This document shows positions 6,940 through 14,104 of a DNA stretch of 25,810 bases, one piece after another. Below the pieces are notes generated by a model. It did not search any database, was not told where the DNA came from, and saw nothing but the letters and a program-made list of their open reading frames with translations. A program made the translations under genes and the position numbers. Position 1 is the stretch's first letter. Each line of letters opens with the position of its first letter. The stretch comes from Bacteroidetes bacterium 4572_112 (GTDB lineage: Bacteria > Bacteroidota > Bacteroidia > Bacteroidales > UBA1556). The stretch covers positions 1-25,810 of the forward strand of contig NIUZ01000009.1 in assembly GCA_002254285.1 (NCBI GenBank). The letters run 5' to 3'.

Positions 6940-7965
6940 CTACTTTGCAAAAAGTGTTTCTAACTCTTTGATTGAGCTCTCTGCTATAAAAATTTTATTA
7001 GCATTTAGCATATCGTAAGTATTAACATCTTTAGCGATAGTAACTTTTGCATTTTTGATATTACGAGCAGATAAATATACATTTAAATTTGCTTGAGGTA
7101 ATACCATTAAGCTTCTTCTTTCTACAAGATCAAAACCTTTTAATATTGAAAGATATTGTTTTGTATTTGCTTTCTCGAAAGAGAAATCTTCTACTACAAT
7201 TACTTCATTATCTCTTAGTTTGTATGACAATGCTGAAATACGAGCTAATCTTCTCAACTTTTTGTTAAGTTTGAAAGAATAATTTCGTGGGCGAGGGCCA
7301 AAGGCTCTTGCTCCACCTCTCAAAAGAGGACTCTTGATATCACCCTGACGAGCGGTACCTGTACCCTTTTGACGCTTAATCTTCCTTCTACTTCCCGAAA
7401 GTTGTGAACGTTTTTTATCTTCAACTACCTTTAGTACTTCAAGGTTAATCATCTTAACGCGAGCACCACCAGTACGACCTGCCATGCGCATTCCTTTGAA
7501 TACACGTGATGGATACGAACTTGCACCGATAGAACCTGGAGCTCTTAATCTGTTGTGCTGACCGTGAGTTGCATCGTTTACACCTTTAAAGTTGTAACGC
7601 TTAACTACACCTTGAAATCCTTTACCTTTAGAAGTACCAACTACATCAACATATTCGCCTTCGGCAAACTCATTTACTGTAACTGTTTCTCCCAACTGAT
7701 GCTGCTTCTGAAAACGACCAAATTCAACAAGCATACGTTTTGGCGTAGTACCTGCTTTCTTAAAATGGCCCATCATTGCTTTTGAAGTATTCTTCTCTTT
7801 CGCTTCGTCGTATGCCAACTGCACTGAAGAATATCCATCAACATCTTTGGTTTTTACTTGTGTTACTACACAAGGACCTGCTTCGATTACTGTGCATGGT
7901 AGATTTTTACCAGAGGCATCGAATAAGCTAGTCATACCTATTTTCTTTCCTATTATTCCTGACAT
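6940..7965 (-). CDS. Fused/truncated L3::L4 (rplC-rplD) reading frame
   Basis: One uninterrupted 341-codon frame sits where rplC and rplD should be two genes. Residues 1 to ~183 are L3 (uL3): MSGIIGKKIGMTSLFDASGK at the start, GTSKGKGFQGVVKRYNFKG with its following HGQHNRLRAPGSIG, and the segment ending INLEVLKVVED. Residues ~185 to 341 are L4 (uL4), starting abruptly inside its tunnel loop (KKRSQLSGSRRKIKRQKGTG) and continuing to the normal C-terminus. Comparing remembered family lengths (~205 for L3, ~208 for L4), about 20 C-terminal residues of L3, the spacer and about 50 N-terminal residues of L4 are absent, roughly 240 bp. The junction lies at about 7405-7420 and stays in frame. Both proteins are essential in model bacteria, so this is either a true fusion, a strain deletion with another copy elsewhere, or an assembly deletion. 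Confidence 0.93.
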   Translation of the reverse strand: MSGIIGKKIGMTSLFDASGKNLPCTVIEAGPCVVTQVKTKDVDGYSSVQLAYDEAKEKNTSKAMMGHFKKAGTTPKRMLVEFGRFQKQHQLGETVTVNEFAEGEYVDVVGTSKGKGFQGVVKRYNFKGVNDATHGQHNRLRAPGSIGASSYPSRVFKGMRMAGRTGGARVKMINLEVLKVVEDKKRSQLSGSRRKIKRQKGTGTARQGDIKSPLLRGGARAFGPRPRNYSFKLNKKLRRLARISALSYKLRDNEVIVVEDFSFEKANTKQYLSILKGFDLVERRSLMVLPQANLNVYLSARNIKNAKVTIAKDVNTYDMLNANKIFIAESSIKELETLFAK

Positions 7966-7992
7966 TGTTTCTAATGTTTTCGGTTAAAAAAC

Positions 7993-8298
7993 TTAAACTT
8001 TTATTTCTACTTCTACTCCTGAAGGAAGCTCTAATTTCATTAGAGCGTCAATTGTTTTTGAAGTAGTACTGTAAATATCTAACAAACGCTTATAAGTAGA
8101 ATGTTCGAACTGCTCACGTGCTTTTTTATTAACAAAAGTTGAACGTAATACAGTGTAAATCTTCTTATTTGTAGGTAATGGAATTGGTCCATTAACAACA
8201 GCTCCTGTAGCTTTTACAGTCTTTACGATTTTAGCGGCTGATTTGTCAACCAAATTATAATCGTAAGATTTTAACTTTATTCTGATTTTCTGACTCAT
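7993..8298 (-). CDS. rpsJ: Ribosomal protein S10 (uS10)
   Basis: This 101-residue protein is S10, a 30S head protein that also binds NusB in antitermination complexes. It begins MSQKIRIKLKSYDYNLVDKS and contains the signature GPIPLPTNKKIYTVLRSTFV followed by REQFEHSTYKRLLDI. It lies only 12 nt downstream of fusA with no visible promoter, so the str and S10 clusters are merged and there is no tuf gene between them. Confidence 0.98.
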   Translation of the reverse strand: MSQKIRIKLKSYDYNLVDKSAAKIVKTVKATGAVVNGPIPLPTNKKIYTVLRSTFVNKKAREQFEHSTYKRLLDIYSTTSKTIDALMKLELPSGVEVEIKV

Positions 8299-8310
8299 AT
8301 CAAAGTATGC

Positions 8311-10389
8311 TTATTTATTGATAATTTCTTCTGCAATAGATTCTGGTACCTCAGAGTAGTGATCAAATGACATTGATGATGTTGCGCGTCCAGAAGTAAT
8401 AGTTCTAAGCGCGGTAACATAACCGAACATATTTGATAGTGGCACCATAGCCTTAATATTTTGTGTTCCGTCTTTAGCTTCTACACCATCAACCAAACCA
8501 CGACGTTTGTTAAGGTCACCGATAACATCACCCATAGACTCATCTGGAGTAACTACTTCAACCTTCATAATTGGCTCAAGGAGTGCTTTCTTCATCTTAG
8601 GTGCTGCATTACGGAATCCCATTTTGGCAGCAAGCTCAAATGATAATTGGTCAGAGTCAACATTGTGATATGAACCATCGTATAAACGAACTTTCATATT
8701 TTCAACCTCGAATCCTGCTAATGGACCATTACGCATTGCTTCTTTAAATCCTTTTTCAACTGAAGGGATAAATTCTTTAGGAATATTACCACCTTTAATC
8801 TCGTCGATAAATTGAAGACCTTCTTTTCCTTCGTCAGCTGGTCCGATTTCGAACTTAATATCAGCAAACTTACCACGTCCACCAGATTGTTTCTTATAAT
8901 TCTCGCGATGCTCAGTACTAGTAAGCAATGCTTCTTTGTAAGACACTTGTGGTTGACCTTGGTTACATTCTACCTTAAACTCACGCTTAAGACGGTCTAT
9001 AAGAATATCTAAGTGAAGCTCACCCATTCCAGAGATAATAGTTTGTCCACTATCCTCATCAGTCTTTACTTTAAAAGTAGGGTCTTCTTCAGATAATTTA
9101 GCTAAACCAGTACCTAGTTTGTCAATATCTTTTTGAGTTTTAGGCTCAATAGCGATAGAGATAACTGGCTCAGGGAATTCCATAGATTCCAAAATAATTG
9201 GATTATCTTGGTCACAAAGAGTATCACCTGTACGGATAGTTTTAAATCCAACGGCTGCTCCTATATCTCCTGCTGAAATTTCTTCAAGAGGATTTTGTTT
9301 GTTTGAGTGCATCTGCATGATACGAGAGATTCTCTCTTTCTTACCAGTGGAAGCATTCAATACGTATGAACCTGCTCTAAGAGTTCCAGAGTAAACTCTG
9401 AAAAATACTAAACGACCAACGAATGGATCGGTAGCAATCTTAAATGCTAATGCTGAAAATGGAGCGTCTGCCTTAGGGCTTCTTGTATCCAATTCTTGAG
9501 TATCTGGGTTAGTACCTTCGATATCATCAACATCAACTGGGCTTGGAAGAAATTCGATTACAGCGTCTAAAAGCATTTGAACACCTTTGTTCTTAAATGC
9601 AGAACCACACATTACTGGAGTAATACGTTGCTCGATAGTAGCTTTACGAATATGTTTTTTCATCTCCTCCTCTGTAATAGAGTCTGGATCTTCCATATAT
9701 TTTTCGAATAACTCATCATCCTCTTCAGCAACACCTTCTACTAATAGAGTACGGTATTGTTCAACAGTTTCGAGTAAATCTTCAGGAATTGGCACTTCGT
9801 TAATATTAACTCCGTTATCATCCTCATCCCAAATATATGCCTTATTAGTGATTAAGTCTACAACACCTCTGAAATCATCTTCTGCTCCGATAGGAATTTG
9901 AAGAGGCACTGGGTTTGCTTTAAGACGATCACGAATTTGATCAACTACTTGTAAAAAGTTAGCACCAGAACGGTCCATCTTATTTACAAAGCTAATACGA
10001 GGCACTTTATATTTAGTAGCTTGACGCCATACAGTCTCAGACTGAGGCTCAACACCACCTACTGCACAGAATAACGCAACAGCACCATCAAGAATACGAA
10101 GCGAACGCTCCACCTCAACAGTAAAATCAACGTGACCCGGAGTATCGATAATATTAATTTTATTATCAATTCCTTTATATTTCCAGAATACAGTAGTAGC
10201 AGCAGAAGTAATTGTTATACCTCGCTCTTGCTCCTGAACCATCCAGTCCATGGTAGCCGCACCATCGTGCACCTCACCAATTTTATAACTTTTACCAGTA
10301 TAATATAAAATACGCTCTGTTGTTGTGGTTTTACCCGCATCAATATGAGCCATTATACCAATATTTCTTGTATCTTTTAAATTCGCCAT
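8311..10389 (-). CDS. fusA: Elongation factor G
   Basis: This 692-residue GTPase is EF-G, which drives translocation and, with RRF, ribosome recycling. The G motifs are complete: P-loop AHIDAGKT (residues 14-21), switch I RGITITSAAT, DTPGHVDF, NKMDRSGANF and the G5 region CGSAFKNKGVQ. Domain II (DPFVGRLVFFRVYSG), domain III (EDPTFKVKTDEDSGQTIISG followed by MGELHLDI) and domains IV-V (LEPIMKVEVVTPDESMGDVI) follow in order. Length matches bacterial EF-G. The gene lies 18 nt after rpsG and 12 nt before rpsJ. Bacteroidota often carry a second EF-G-like paralogue; genomic position in the str cluster argues that this is the housekeeping copy. Confidence 0.97.
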   Translation of the reverse strand: MANLKDTRNIGIMAHIDAGKTTTTERILYYTGKSYKIGEVHDGAATMDWMVQEQERGITITSAATTVFWKYKGIDNKINIIDTPGHVDFTVEVERSLRILDGAVALFCAVGGVEPQSETVWRQATKYKVPRISFVNKMDRSGANFLQVVDQIRDRLKANPVPLQIPIGAEDDFRGVVDLITNKAYIWDEDDNGVNINEVPIPEDLLETVEQYRTLLVEGVAEEDDELFEKYMEDPDSITEEEMKKHIRKATIEQRITPVMCGSAFKNKGVQMLLDAVIEFLPSPVDVDDIEGTNPDTQELDTRSPKADAPFSALAFKIATDPFVGRLVFFRVYSGTLRAGSYVLNASTGKKERISRIMQMHSNKQNPLEEISAGDIGAAVGFKTIRTGDTLCDQDNPIILESMEFPEPVISIAIEPKTQKDIDKLGTGLAKLSEEDPTFKVKTDEDSGQTIISGMGELHLDILIDRLKREFKVECNQGQPQVSYKEALLTSTEHRENYKKQSGGRGKFADIKFEIGPADEGKEGLQFIDEIKGGNIPKEFIPSVEKGFKEAMRNGPLAGFEVENMKVRLYDGSYHNVDSDQLSFELAAKMGFRNAAPKMKKALLEPIMKVEVVTPDESMGDVIGDLNKRRGLVDGVEAKDGTQNIKAMVPLSNMFGYVTALRTITSGRATSSMSFDHYSEVPESIAEEIINK

Positions 10390-10407
10390 TTCTAGTCTCG
10401 CTATTTA

Positions 10408-10878
10408 TTAAAATCTAAAGTGAGAGAATGCTTTATTAGCCTCAGCCATACGGTGAGTCTCTTCTTTCTTTTTATAGGCAGTTCCTTCTTCCTTAAAAGC
10501 AGCTATGATTTCTCCAGCTAACTTCTCACCCATTGTCTTCTCGTGACGTTTACGAGCAGCACCAATAAGTGCTTTAATACCAATAGACTCTTTACGAGCA
10601 GGATAAATCTGAGTAGGAATTTGGAAAGTAGCACCACCAATACGGCGACTCTTCACTTCTACTGCAGGAGTTACATTTACTAATGCCTTCTTAAACACAT
10701 CTACTGGGCTTTCTTCGGTCACTTTATCTTGTACGATATCCATTGCTTTGTAAAAAATACTATAAGAAGTATTCTTTTTACCGCCGATCATCATGTTGTT
10801 TACGAATTTTGTAACCAATGTATCTCCAAATTTTGGATCTGGTAGAGTAATTCGTATTTTTGGCTTCTGTTTTCTCAT
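10408..10878 (-). CDS. rpsG: Ribosomal protein S7 (uS7)
   Basis: This 156-residue protein is S7, which initiates assembly of the 30S head and lies near the E site. The segment FGDTLVTKFVNNMMIGGKKN, the signature GGATFQIPTQIYPARKESIG and the C-terminal HRMAEANKAFSHFRF are typical. Length is normal. It is in the classical rpsL-rpsG-fusA order, 29 nt after rpsL. Confidence 0.98.
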   Translation of the reverse strand: MRKQKPKIRITLPDPKFGDTLVTKFVNNMMIGGKKNTSYSIFYKAMDIVQDKVTEESPVDVFKKALVNVTPAVEVKSRRIGGATFQIPTQIYPARKESIGIKALIGAARKRHEKTMGEKLAGEIIAAFKEEGTAYKKKEETHRMAEANKAFSHFRF

Positions 10879-10907
10879 TGTTTCATCTTATTTAATAATG
10901 AAAATTC

Positions 10908-11285
10908 TTATTTCTTCTTAGGACGCTTAGTTCCATACTTTGAACGACGTTGTGTACGACCATCCACTCCTAGTGTGTCTAAAGCACCACGTACGATATG
11001 ATAACGTACACCTGGTAAATCCTTAACTCTACCACCTCTAATAAGTACAATAGAGTGCTCTTGTAAGTTGTGACCCTCACCTGGAATATAGGCATTAACC
11101 TCTTTTCCATTAGTCAAACGTACACGAGCTACTTTACGCATTGCCGAGTTTGGCTTCTTTGGTGTAGTTGTGTAAACACGTACGCAAACTCCTCGTCGCT
11201 GTGGACATGAATCCAATGCTGGAGCGTTGCTTTTGTCAGTCAGCTTCTTGCGACCTTTTCTGATTAACTGTTGTATTGTTGGCAT
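10908..11285 (-). CDS. rpsL: Ribosomal protein S12 (uS12)
   Basis: This 125-residue protein is S12, the decoding-centre protein and first gene of the operon. The loop TTTPKKPNSAMRKVARVRLT carries lysine at position 43 and the downstream loop GGRVKDLPGVRYH keeps the second conserved lysine, so neither classical streptomycin-resistance position is changed. The C-terminus ends in the basic tail KYGTKRPKKK. The start ATG at 11283-11285 lies about 58 nt downstream of the predicted transcription start, with an AT-rich leader lacking a Shine-Dalgarno sequence. Confidence 0.98.
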   Translation of the reverse strand: MPTIQQLIRKGRKKLTDKSNAPALDSCPQRRGVCVRVYTTTPKKPNSAMRKVARVRLTNGKEVNAYIPGEGHNLQEHSIVLIRGGRVKDLPGVRYHIVRGALDTLGVDGRTQRRSKYGTKRPKKK

Positions 11286-11349
11286 AATTTAATAAAAAAT
11301 ATTTGCTTCAATTGATATTTATTTTCTAAACCCTCTTATTAAGGGGCTG

Positions 11350-11379
11350 CAAAAGTACAAATAAAACCCTAACACCCAA
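11350..11379 (-). promoter_or_regulatory. Promoter of the rpsL (str-S10-spc) operon
   Basis: Reading the minus strand, TTG at 11379-11377 is followed after 19 nt by TACTTTTG at 11357-11350, an exact fit to the Bacteroidota sigma-ABfr consensus TTG-N19-TAnnTTTG. The predicted start would be near 11343, giving a ~58-nt leader to rpsL. Nineteen bases around the -7 element and start (11344-11362) recur exactly at the rplU promoter. Confidence 0.85.
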
Positions 11380-11484
11380 CATATTAAAACACTTATTAAC
11401 AAAGCATTGTTAAGATATTGACTATCAAGATATTAATAGCTTTATTGACTATAAATCTCAATTTAATTATTATATAAATGTATT

Positions 11485-11633
11485 GAAAAATTGGTAGGTA
11501 GGACACATATTCAGACCCAAAAGAGCGCTAGTTATAACTCTTTTTTGGAACCTATATCGGTCTATCCTTATCAGGTTCCTACTAATTTATCTTATACTTA
11601 ACTTAAAACTAAGGACTAATCCCTCATTTTTAG
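11485..11633 (-). ncRNA. Candidate structured small RNA (possibly 6S-like)
   Basis: This non-coding stretch follows a near-perfect promoter and ends in a T run (minus strand, just past 11491). The 3' two thirds can fold into a rod. An outer stem pairs 11578-11585 with 11491-11498 (8 bp, one mismatch), inner short helices pair about 11565-11567/11501-11503 and 11559-11563/11513-11517, and an apical stem pairs 11538-11548 with 11517-11525. A rod with internal bubbles, a ~150-nt length and its own promoter recall 6S RNA. A competing local hairpin (11547-11553 with 11573-11579) is also possible. The A-C mismatch in the outer stem would be a G-U pair on the plus strand, so the strand call rests on the promoter. 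No open frame of note lies inside. Family assignment is a guess. Confidence 0.45.
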
Positions 11634-11639
11634 CGAGTG

Positions 11640-11669
11640 CAAAGATACACAACTTTTTTTATTCACAAA
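11640..11669 (-). promoter_or_regulatory. Strong promoter for the candidate small RNA
   Basis: On the minus strand TTTG at 11669-11666 is followed by an 18-nt spacer and TATCTTTG at 11647-11640, a very good fit to the Bacteroidota housekeeping promoter. No coding frame begins downstream before the rpsL promoter almost 300 bp away, which implies a non-coding transcript or an unusually long leader for the ribosomal operon. Confidence 0.7.
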
Positions 11670-11858
11670 GCATTCTTGAAAAAAAAATTGAAGATTAATT
11701 GTTAATAGTTCTAAATAGGCTTATTCTATTGATAATCAAGAAGAATAATTTGTTGAAATAAGCCATTATTAACAACAAAATACTACTGATAATTTATAAT
11801 AAAATACAATTAAGCGCAGGTATGAAAACAGAATCAATGGCAGCTATTAGCTTATAGC

Positions 11859-11896
11859 AAAAAAATCCTCCAAAAGAATTAACTTTTGGAGGATTT
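11859..11896 (-). terminator. Intrinsic terminator of the M49-like peptidase gene
   Basis: A perfect 14-bp stem pairs 11863-11876 with 11883-11896 around a 6-nt loop. On the minus strand it is followed by seven T residues (down to 11859). It lies 20 nt after the stop of the peptidase gene at 11917. Confidence 0.9.
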
Positions 11897-11916
11897 AATA
11901 AATATTTTTCTATTGT

Positions 11917-13587
11917 TTATAAGCCTAGCACACTTGGTCCTTGCTCATAATAAATGTCTTTAGGAATACCTGCATCAGAAAGGCGCTTAAGGTCCGCTGT
12001 TAACTCTGGTGAAATATTTGTCCACTTATCTACAAAAGCTTTAGCCGCTTCGTAATCTCCGTTTCCTTGTACTTCAAGAATCTCGATAGTTAATGCTGTT
12101 GAAGCTTCCTTCATTTTATCAAAATCGATACTATACAAACCAGCTTCGTTTCTACTAAAAGCACCACGCTCCAAAAAGTAGTTATAACGAATAAGATTAG
12201 CCTTACCATGAGCGCTTGATGCTCCAAAACGGATGCTACGGAATATACTTGTCATAAAAGTAACATAGTTGTCCATAAGATCTACTTTAAGCTCACCCAT
12301 ATTTGCAAGTTTGTCAACTAAGTAAAGTCCAAGAATATCAGCCTTTCCTTCTTCAATTGCAGAATACTGTTCCTTAAGAGCTACGCGGCAACTTCCGTTT
12401 CCAGTGATAGTGTTTTTGATACCCATACCATGCGATACTTCGTGAAACATAGTATTCTCAAAGAAAGCGTTAAACTTAATATGTGGACGAAGTTCTTCTA
12501 CTATTAATTGCTCAGAGATTGGAACTAAAATCTTTTCGAATTTAGCACGCATTGCATTCTTAAGTTGTAATTTACGAGATCCTTTTTTCAATTGTACTTC
12601 CTCATCATTTGGAAGGTTGATAGCGATAGTTTTACCAGCTTCATTACAGTCGCCTGCATAATAAACCACATCGTAAGCATTAAGGTCTACATCTGAACCT
12701 GGAGTTTCTTGCTTATACTTTGCATCCACAGGAAGTTCTTTTTGCATTTGTGGCAAAAATTGAGCATAATACTTAAGTTTATCGCTCCACTCTACATCCT
12801 TAACTAGTATAAAAGATTCGTGAGCTGCTTTATAACCAAATAACGCATCAAGGTAATTCTCTATTGGTCCTACAACCATATCAATATTCGATGTTTTCAT
12901 ATCCATCCAAGCCATATCGCTCTCTTGATATTTGTCGGTAAGAAGTGCCTCAGCACGAAGCGCTAAATACTTTTTCAAACCTGCATCTTCTGCTAGCTCT
13001 GAAGCTTGCTTTAGTAGATCTGCAGCTTCTTTTAACTGCTCAGCATAAGCCTCGTGGTACCATTGAGTATAAAGATTACCATTCTCATCACGCTTTACTA
13101 AAGTGTATAAATTTTTCTTTAAAGGATTGTCAAAAGCTTCAAATTCTTCTTTTGTCATATCCTTAGGGTAGAAATTTGCTCCATCAGGGCGAGTTTCGAA
13201 ACCTTCAAGAAAAGGCTTATTTGTTTCCATATTAAGGATATCCCAAGGGCCATAATTGATGGTTGCAAAAAGCTTAATATTCTCGTCTTGAATTCCTGCC
13301 AATAGCGCATCTTTATCGCCATAAGTTTGAGTCCAGAAAATATCGTCCATAATATCCGCTACCTTAAACATAATGCGAAGAATATCTTTCTCGCTATCGC
13401 TTAAGTGGCTAATATCGGCAGTAAGTTTTACTTTAGCATAAGCATTATAGTCAATGCCATCTATAGCGTTGTAAGTAACTTGAGTTTCCTCAGTTTTTTG
13501 TTCAGGAACATTTTTAGCAATATCATCGCAGGATGTAAGCCCAAATAGTGCTATAACGCTCATCATAAGTATTGATTTTTTAATCAT
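11917..13587 (-). CDS. M49-like zinc peptidase lipoprotein (DPP III-related, HEXXH type)
   Basis: This 556-residue protein starts with a lipoprotein signal peptide (MIKKSILMMSVIALFGLTSC, lipidated Cys20), so it is probably anchored in the envelope. Two motifs suggest a gluzincin of the M49 (dipeptidyl peptidase III) type: HEVSH at residues 382-386, with two zinc histidines and the catalytic glutamate, and EEGKAD at 412-417, resembling the third-ligand motif EECRAD of M49. Classical M49 has HEXXXH; a shorter HEXXH form is known from some bacterial DPP III homologues, which this resembles. The N-terminal ~350 residues are helical and have no motif I recognise. The gene is monocistronic, with a promoter at 13626-13633 and a terminator at 11859-11896. 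Substrates cannot be inferred; aminopeptidase-type activity on short peptides would be the family expectation. Confidence 0.75.
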   Translation of the reverse strand: MIKKSILMMSVIALFGLTSCDDIAKNVPEQKTEETQVTYNAIDGIDYNAYAKVKLTADISHLSDSEKDILRIMFKVADIMDDIFWTQTYGDKDALLAGIQDENIKLFATINYGPWDILNMETNKPFLEGFETRPDGANFYPKDMTKEEFEAFDNPLKKNLYTLVKRDENGNLYTQWYHEAYAEQLKEAADLLKQASELAEDAGLKKYLALRAEALLTDKYQESDMAWMDMKTSNIDMVVGPIENYLDALFGYKAAHESFILVKDVEWSDKLKYYAQFLPQMQKELPVDAKYKQETPGSDVDLNAYDVVYYAGDCNEAGKTIAINLPNDEEVQLKKGSRKLQLKNAMRAKFEKILVPISEQLIVEELRPHIKFNAFFENTMFHEVSHGMGIKNTITGNGSCRVALKEQYSAIEEGKADILGLYLVDKLANMGELKVDLMDNYVTFMTSIFRSIRFGASSAHGKANLIRYNYFLERGAFSRNEAGLYSIDFDKMKEASTALTIEILEVQGNGDYEAAKAFVDKWTNISPELTADLKRLSDAGIPKDIYYEQGPSVLGL

Positions 13588-13625
13588 AATGTGTATGTGT
13601 TTTATTAATTTAACTTCTTAAGGCG

Positions 13626-13633
13626 CAAAGGTA
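13626..13633 (-). promoter_or_regulatory. -7 element upstream of the peptidase gene
   Basis: The minus strand reads TACCTTTG here, matching TAnnTTTG, 39 nt before the peptidase ATG. No good TTG -33 element is found at the proper distance, so the promoter may be weaker or regulated. Confidence 0.55.
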
Positions 13634-13752
13634 ATGTTTTTGTTTAATTGTTTAGGGGGTGAAGAGTTTAATTGTTGAAAAAGGTTGAAGGGGTTTATTT
13701 GTTGATTTGTTGATTTGTCCAATGGGGTAATGGTGTAATGATATGATTAACA

Positions 13753-13770
13753 TCCCGATAATTATCAGGA
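13753..13770. repeat. REP-like hairpin, copy 1
   Basis: The stem TCCCGAT/ATCAGGA around a 4-nt loop has one mismatch (13753-13759 with 13764-13770). It is nearly the same element as the perfect hairpin at 15044-15061. There is no T tract beside it, so it does not look like a terminator. Confidence 0.5.
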
Positions 13771-13775
13771 GCAGA

Positions 13776-13810
13776 TTAACGATCTCATATTGTAGATTTC
13801 CAAAATCCAA
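13776..13810. repeat. Dispersed intergenic repeat, copy 1
   Basis: TTAACGAT, then a few unrelated bases, then TGTAGATTTCCAAAATCCAA. The same order with small changes occurs at 14978-15005. Both copies lie within 60 bp of a TCCCGAT hairpin. This suggests a dispersed non-coding element family of this genome. Confidence 0.45.
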
Positions 13811-13973
13811 CCCCCTTAATTTTACTCACTTTTTCTTCTTCTTTTTCCATGTTTATTTTATCAAATATTGACAAGGAATATTTAATCACTTCCTTATCAT
13901 TAATCCAATTATAGAATGGGAAAACATCTACCCTTTATAGTGCTTTTAATGTAACCCTATATTCTTTTTTCAA
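13785..13973 (-). pseudogene. Decayed N-terminal fragment of a GNAT acetyltransferase
   Basis: On the minus strand a frame starting near a TTG at 13971-13973 reads KKEYRVTLKAL, a TAA stop (13935-13937), then in the same frame VDVFPFYNWINDKEVIKYSL and SIFDKIN. This is the pattern of the first beta strand and following helices of RimJ/RimL-type N-acetyltransferases (RLRxLxxxD...W.ND.EV..YS). After about residue 42 the similarity ends, and the frame continues into the dispersed repeat before stopping at 13785-13787. No acetyl-CoA-binding motif is left. It appears to be a truncated, nonfunctional remnant. The assignment rests on motif memory only. Confidence 0.5.
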
Positions 13974-13987
13974 ATTACTAGAAATAA

Positions 13988-14027
13988 AAAATGTACACAA
14001 CTAATATTAAATAGTTGCATACATTTT
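13988..14027 (-). terminator. Terminator of the tandem-motif lipoprotein gene
   Basis: A hairpin pairs 13988-13995 with 14020-14027 and 13998-14003 with 14012-14017, with a 2x2 internal loop and 8-nt loop. On the minus strand it ends in a run of six T. It lies about 78 nt after the stop at 14105. Confidence 0.65.
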
Positions 14028-14104
14028 AATAAAATATCTTTTTTCTGCAAAAGAGTTGTGCCACCAACACTCAGTTATCAGCACAAAATAAAAGAAATTA
14101 GGAT

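Noticed and set aside
10908..11285. Streptomycin-resistance mutation in S12
   Set aside because: Lys43 and the lysine of RVKDLPG are both unchanged.
13698..13718. TTGATTTG direct repeat upstream of the peptidase gene
   Set aside because: Only two to three low-complexity units in AT-rich DNA; not distinguishable from chance.
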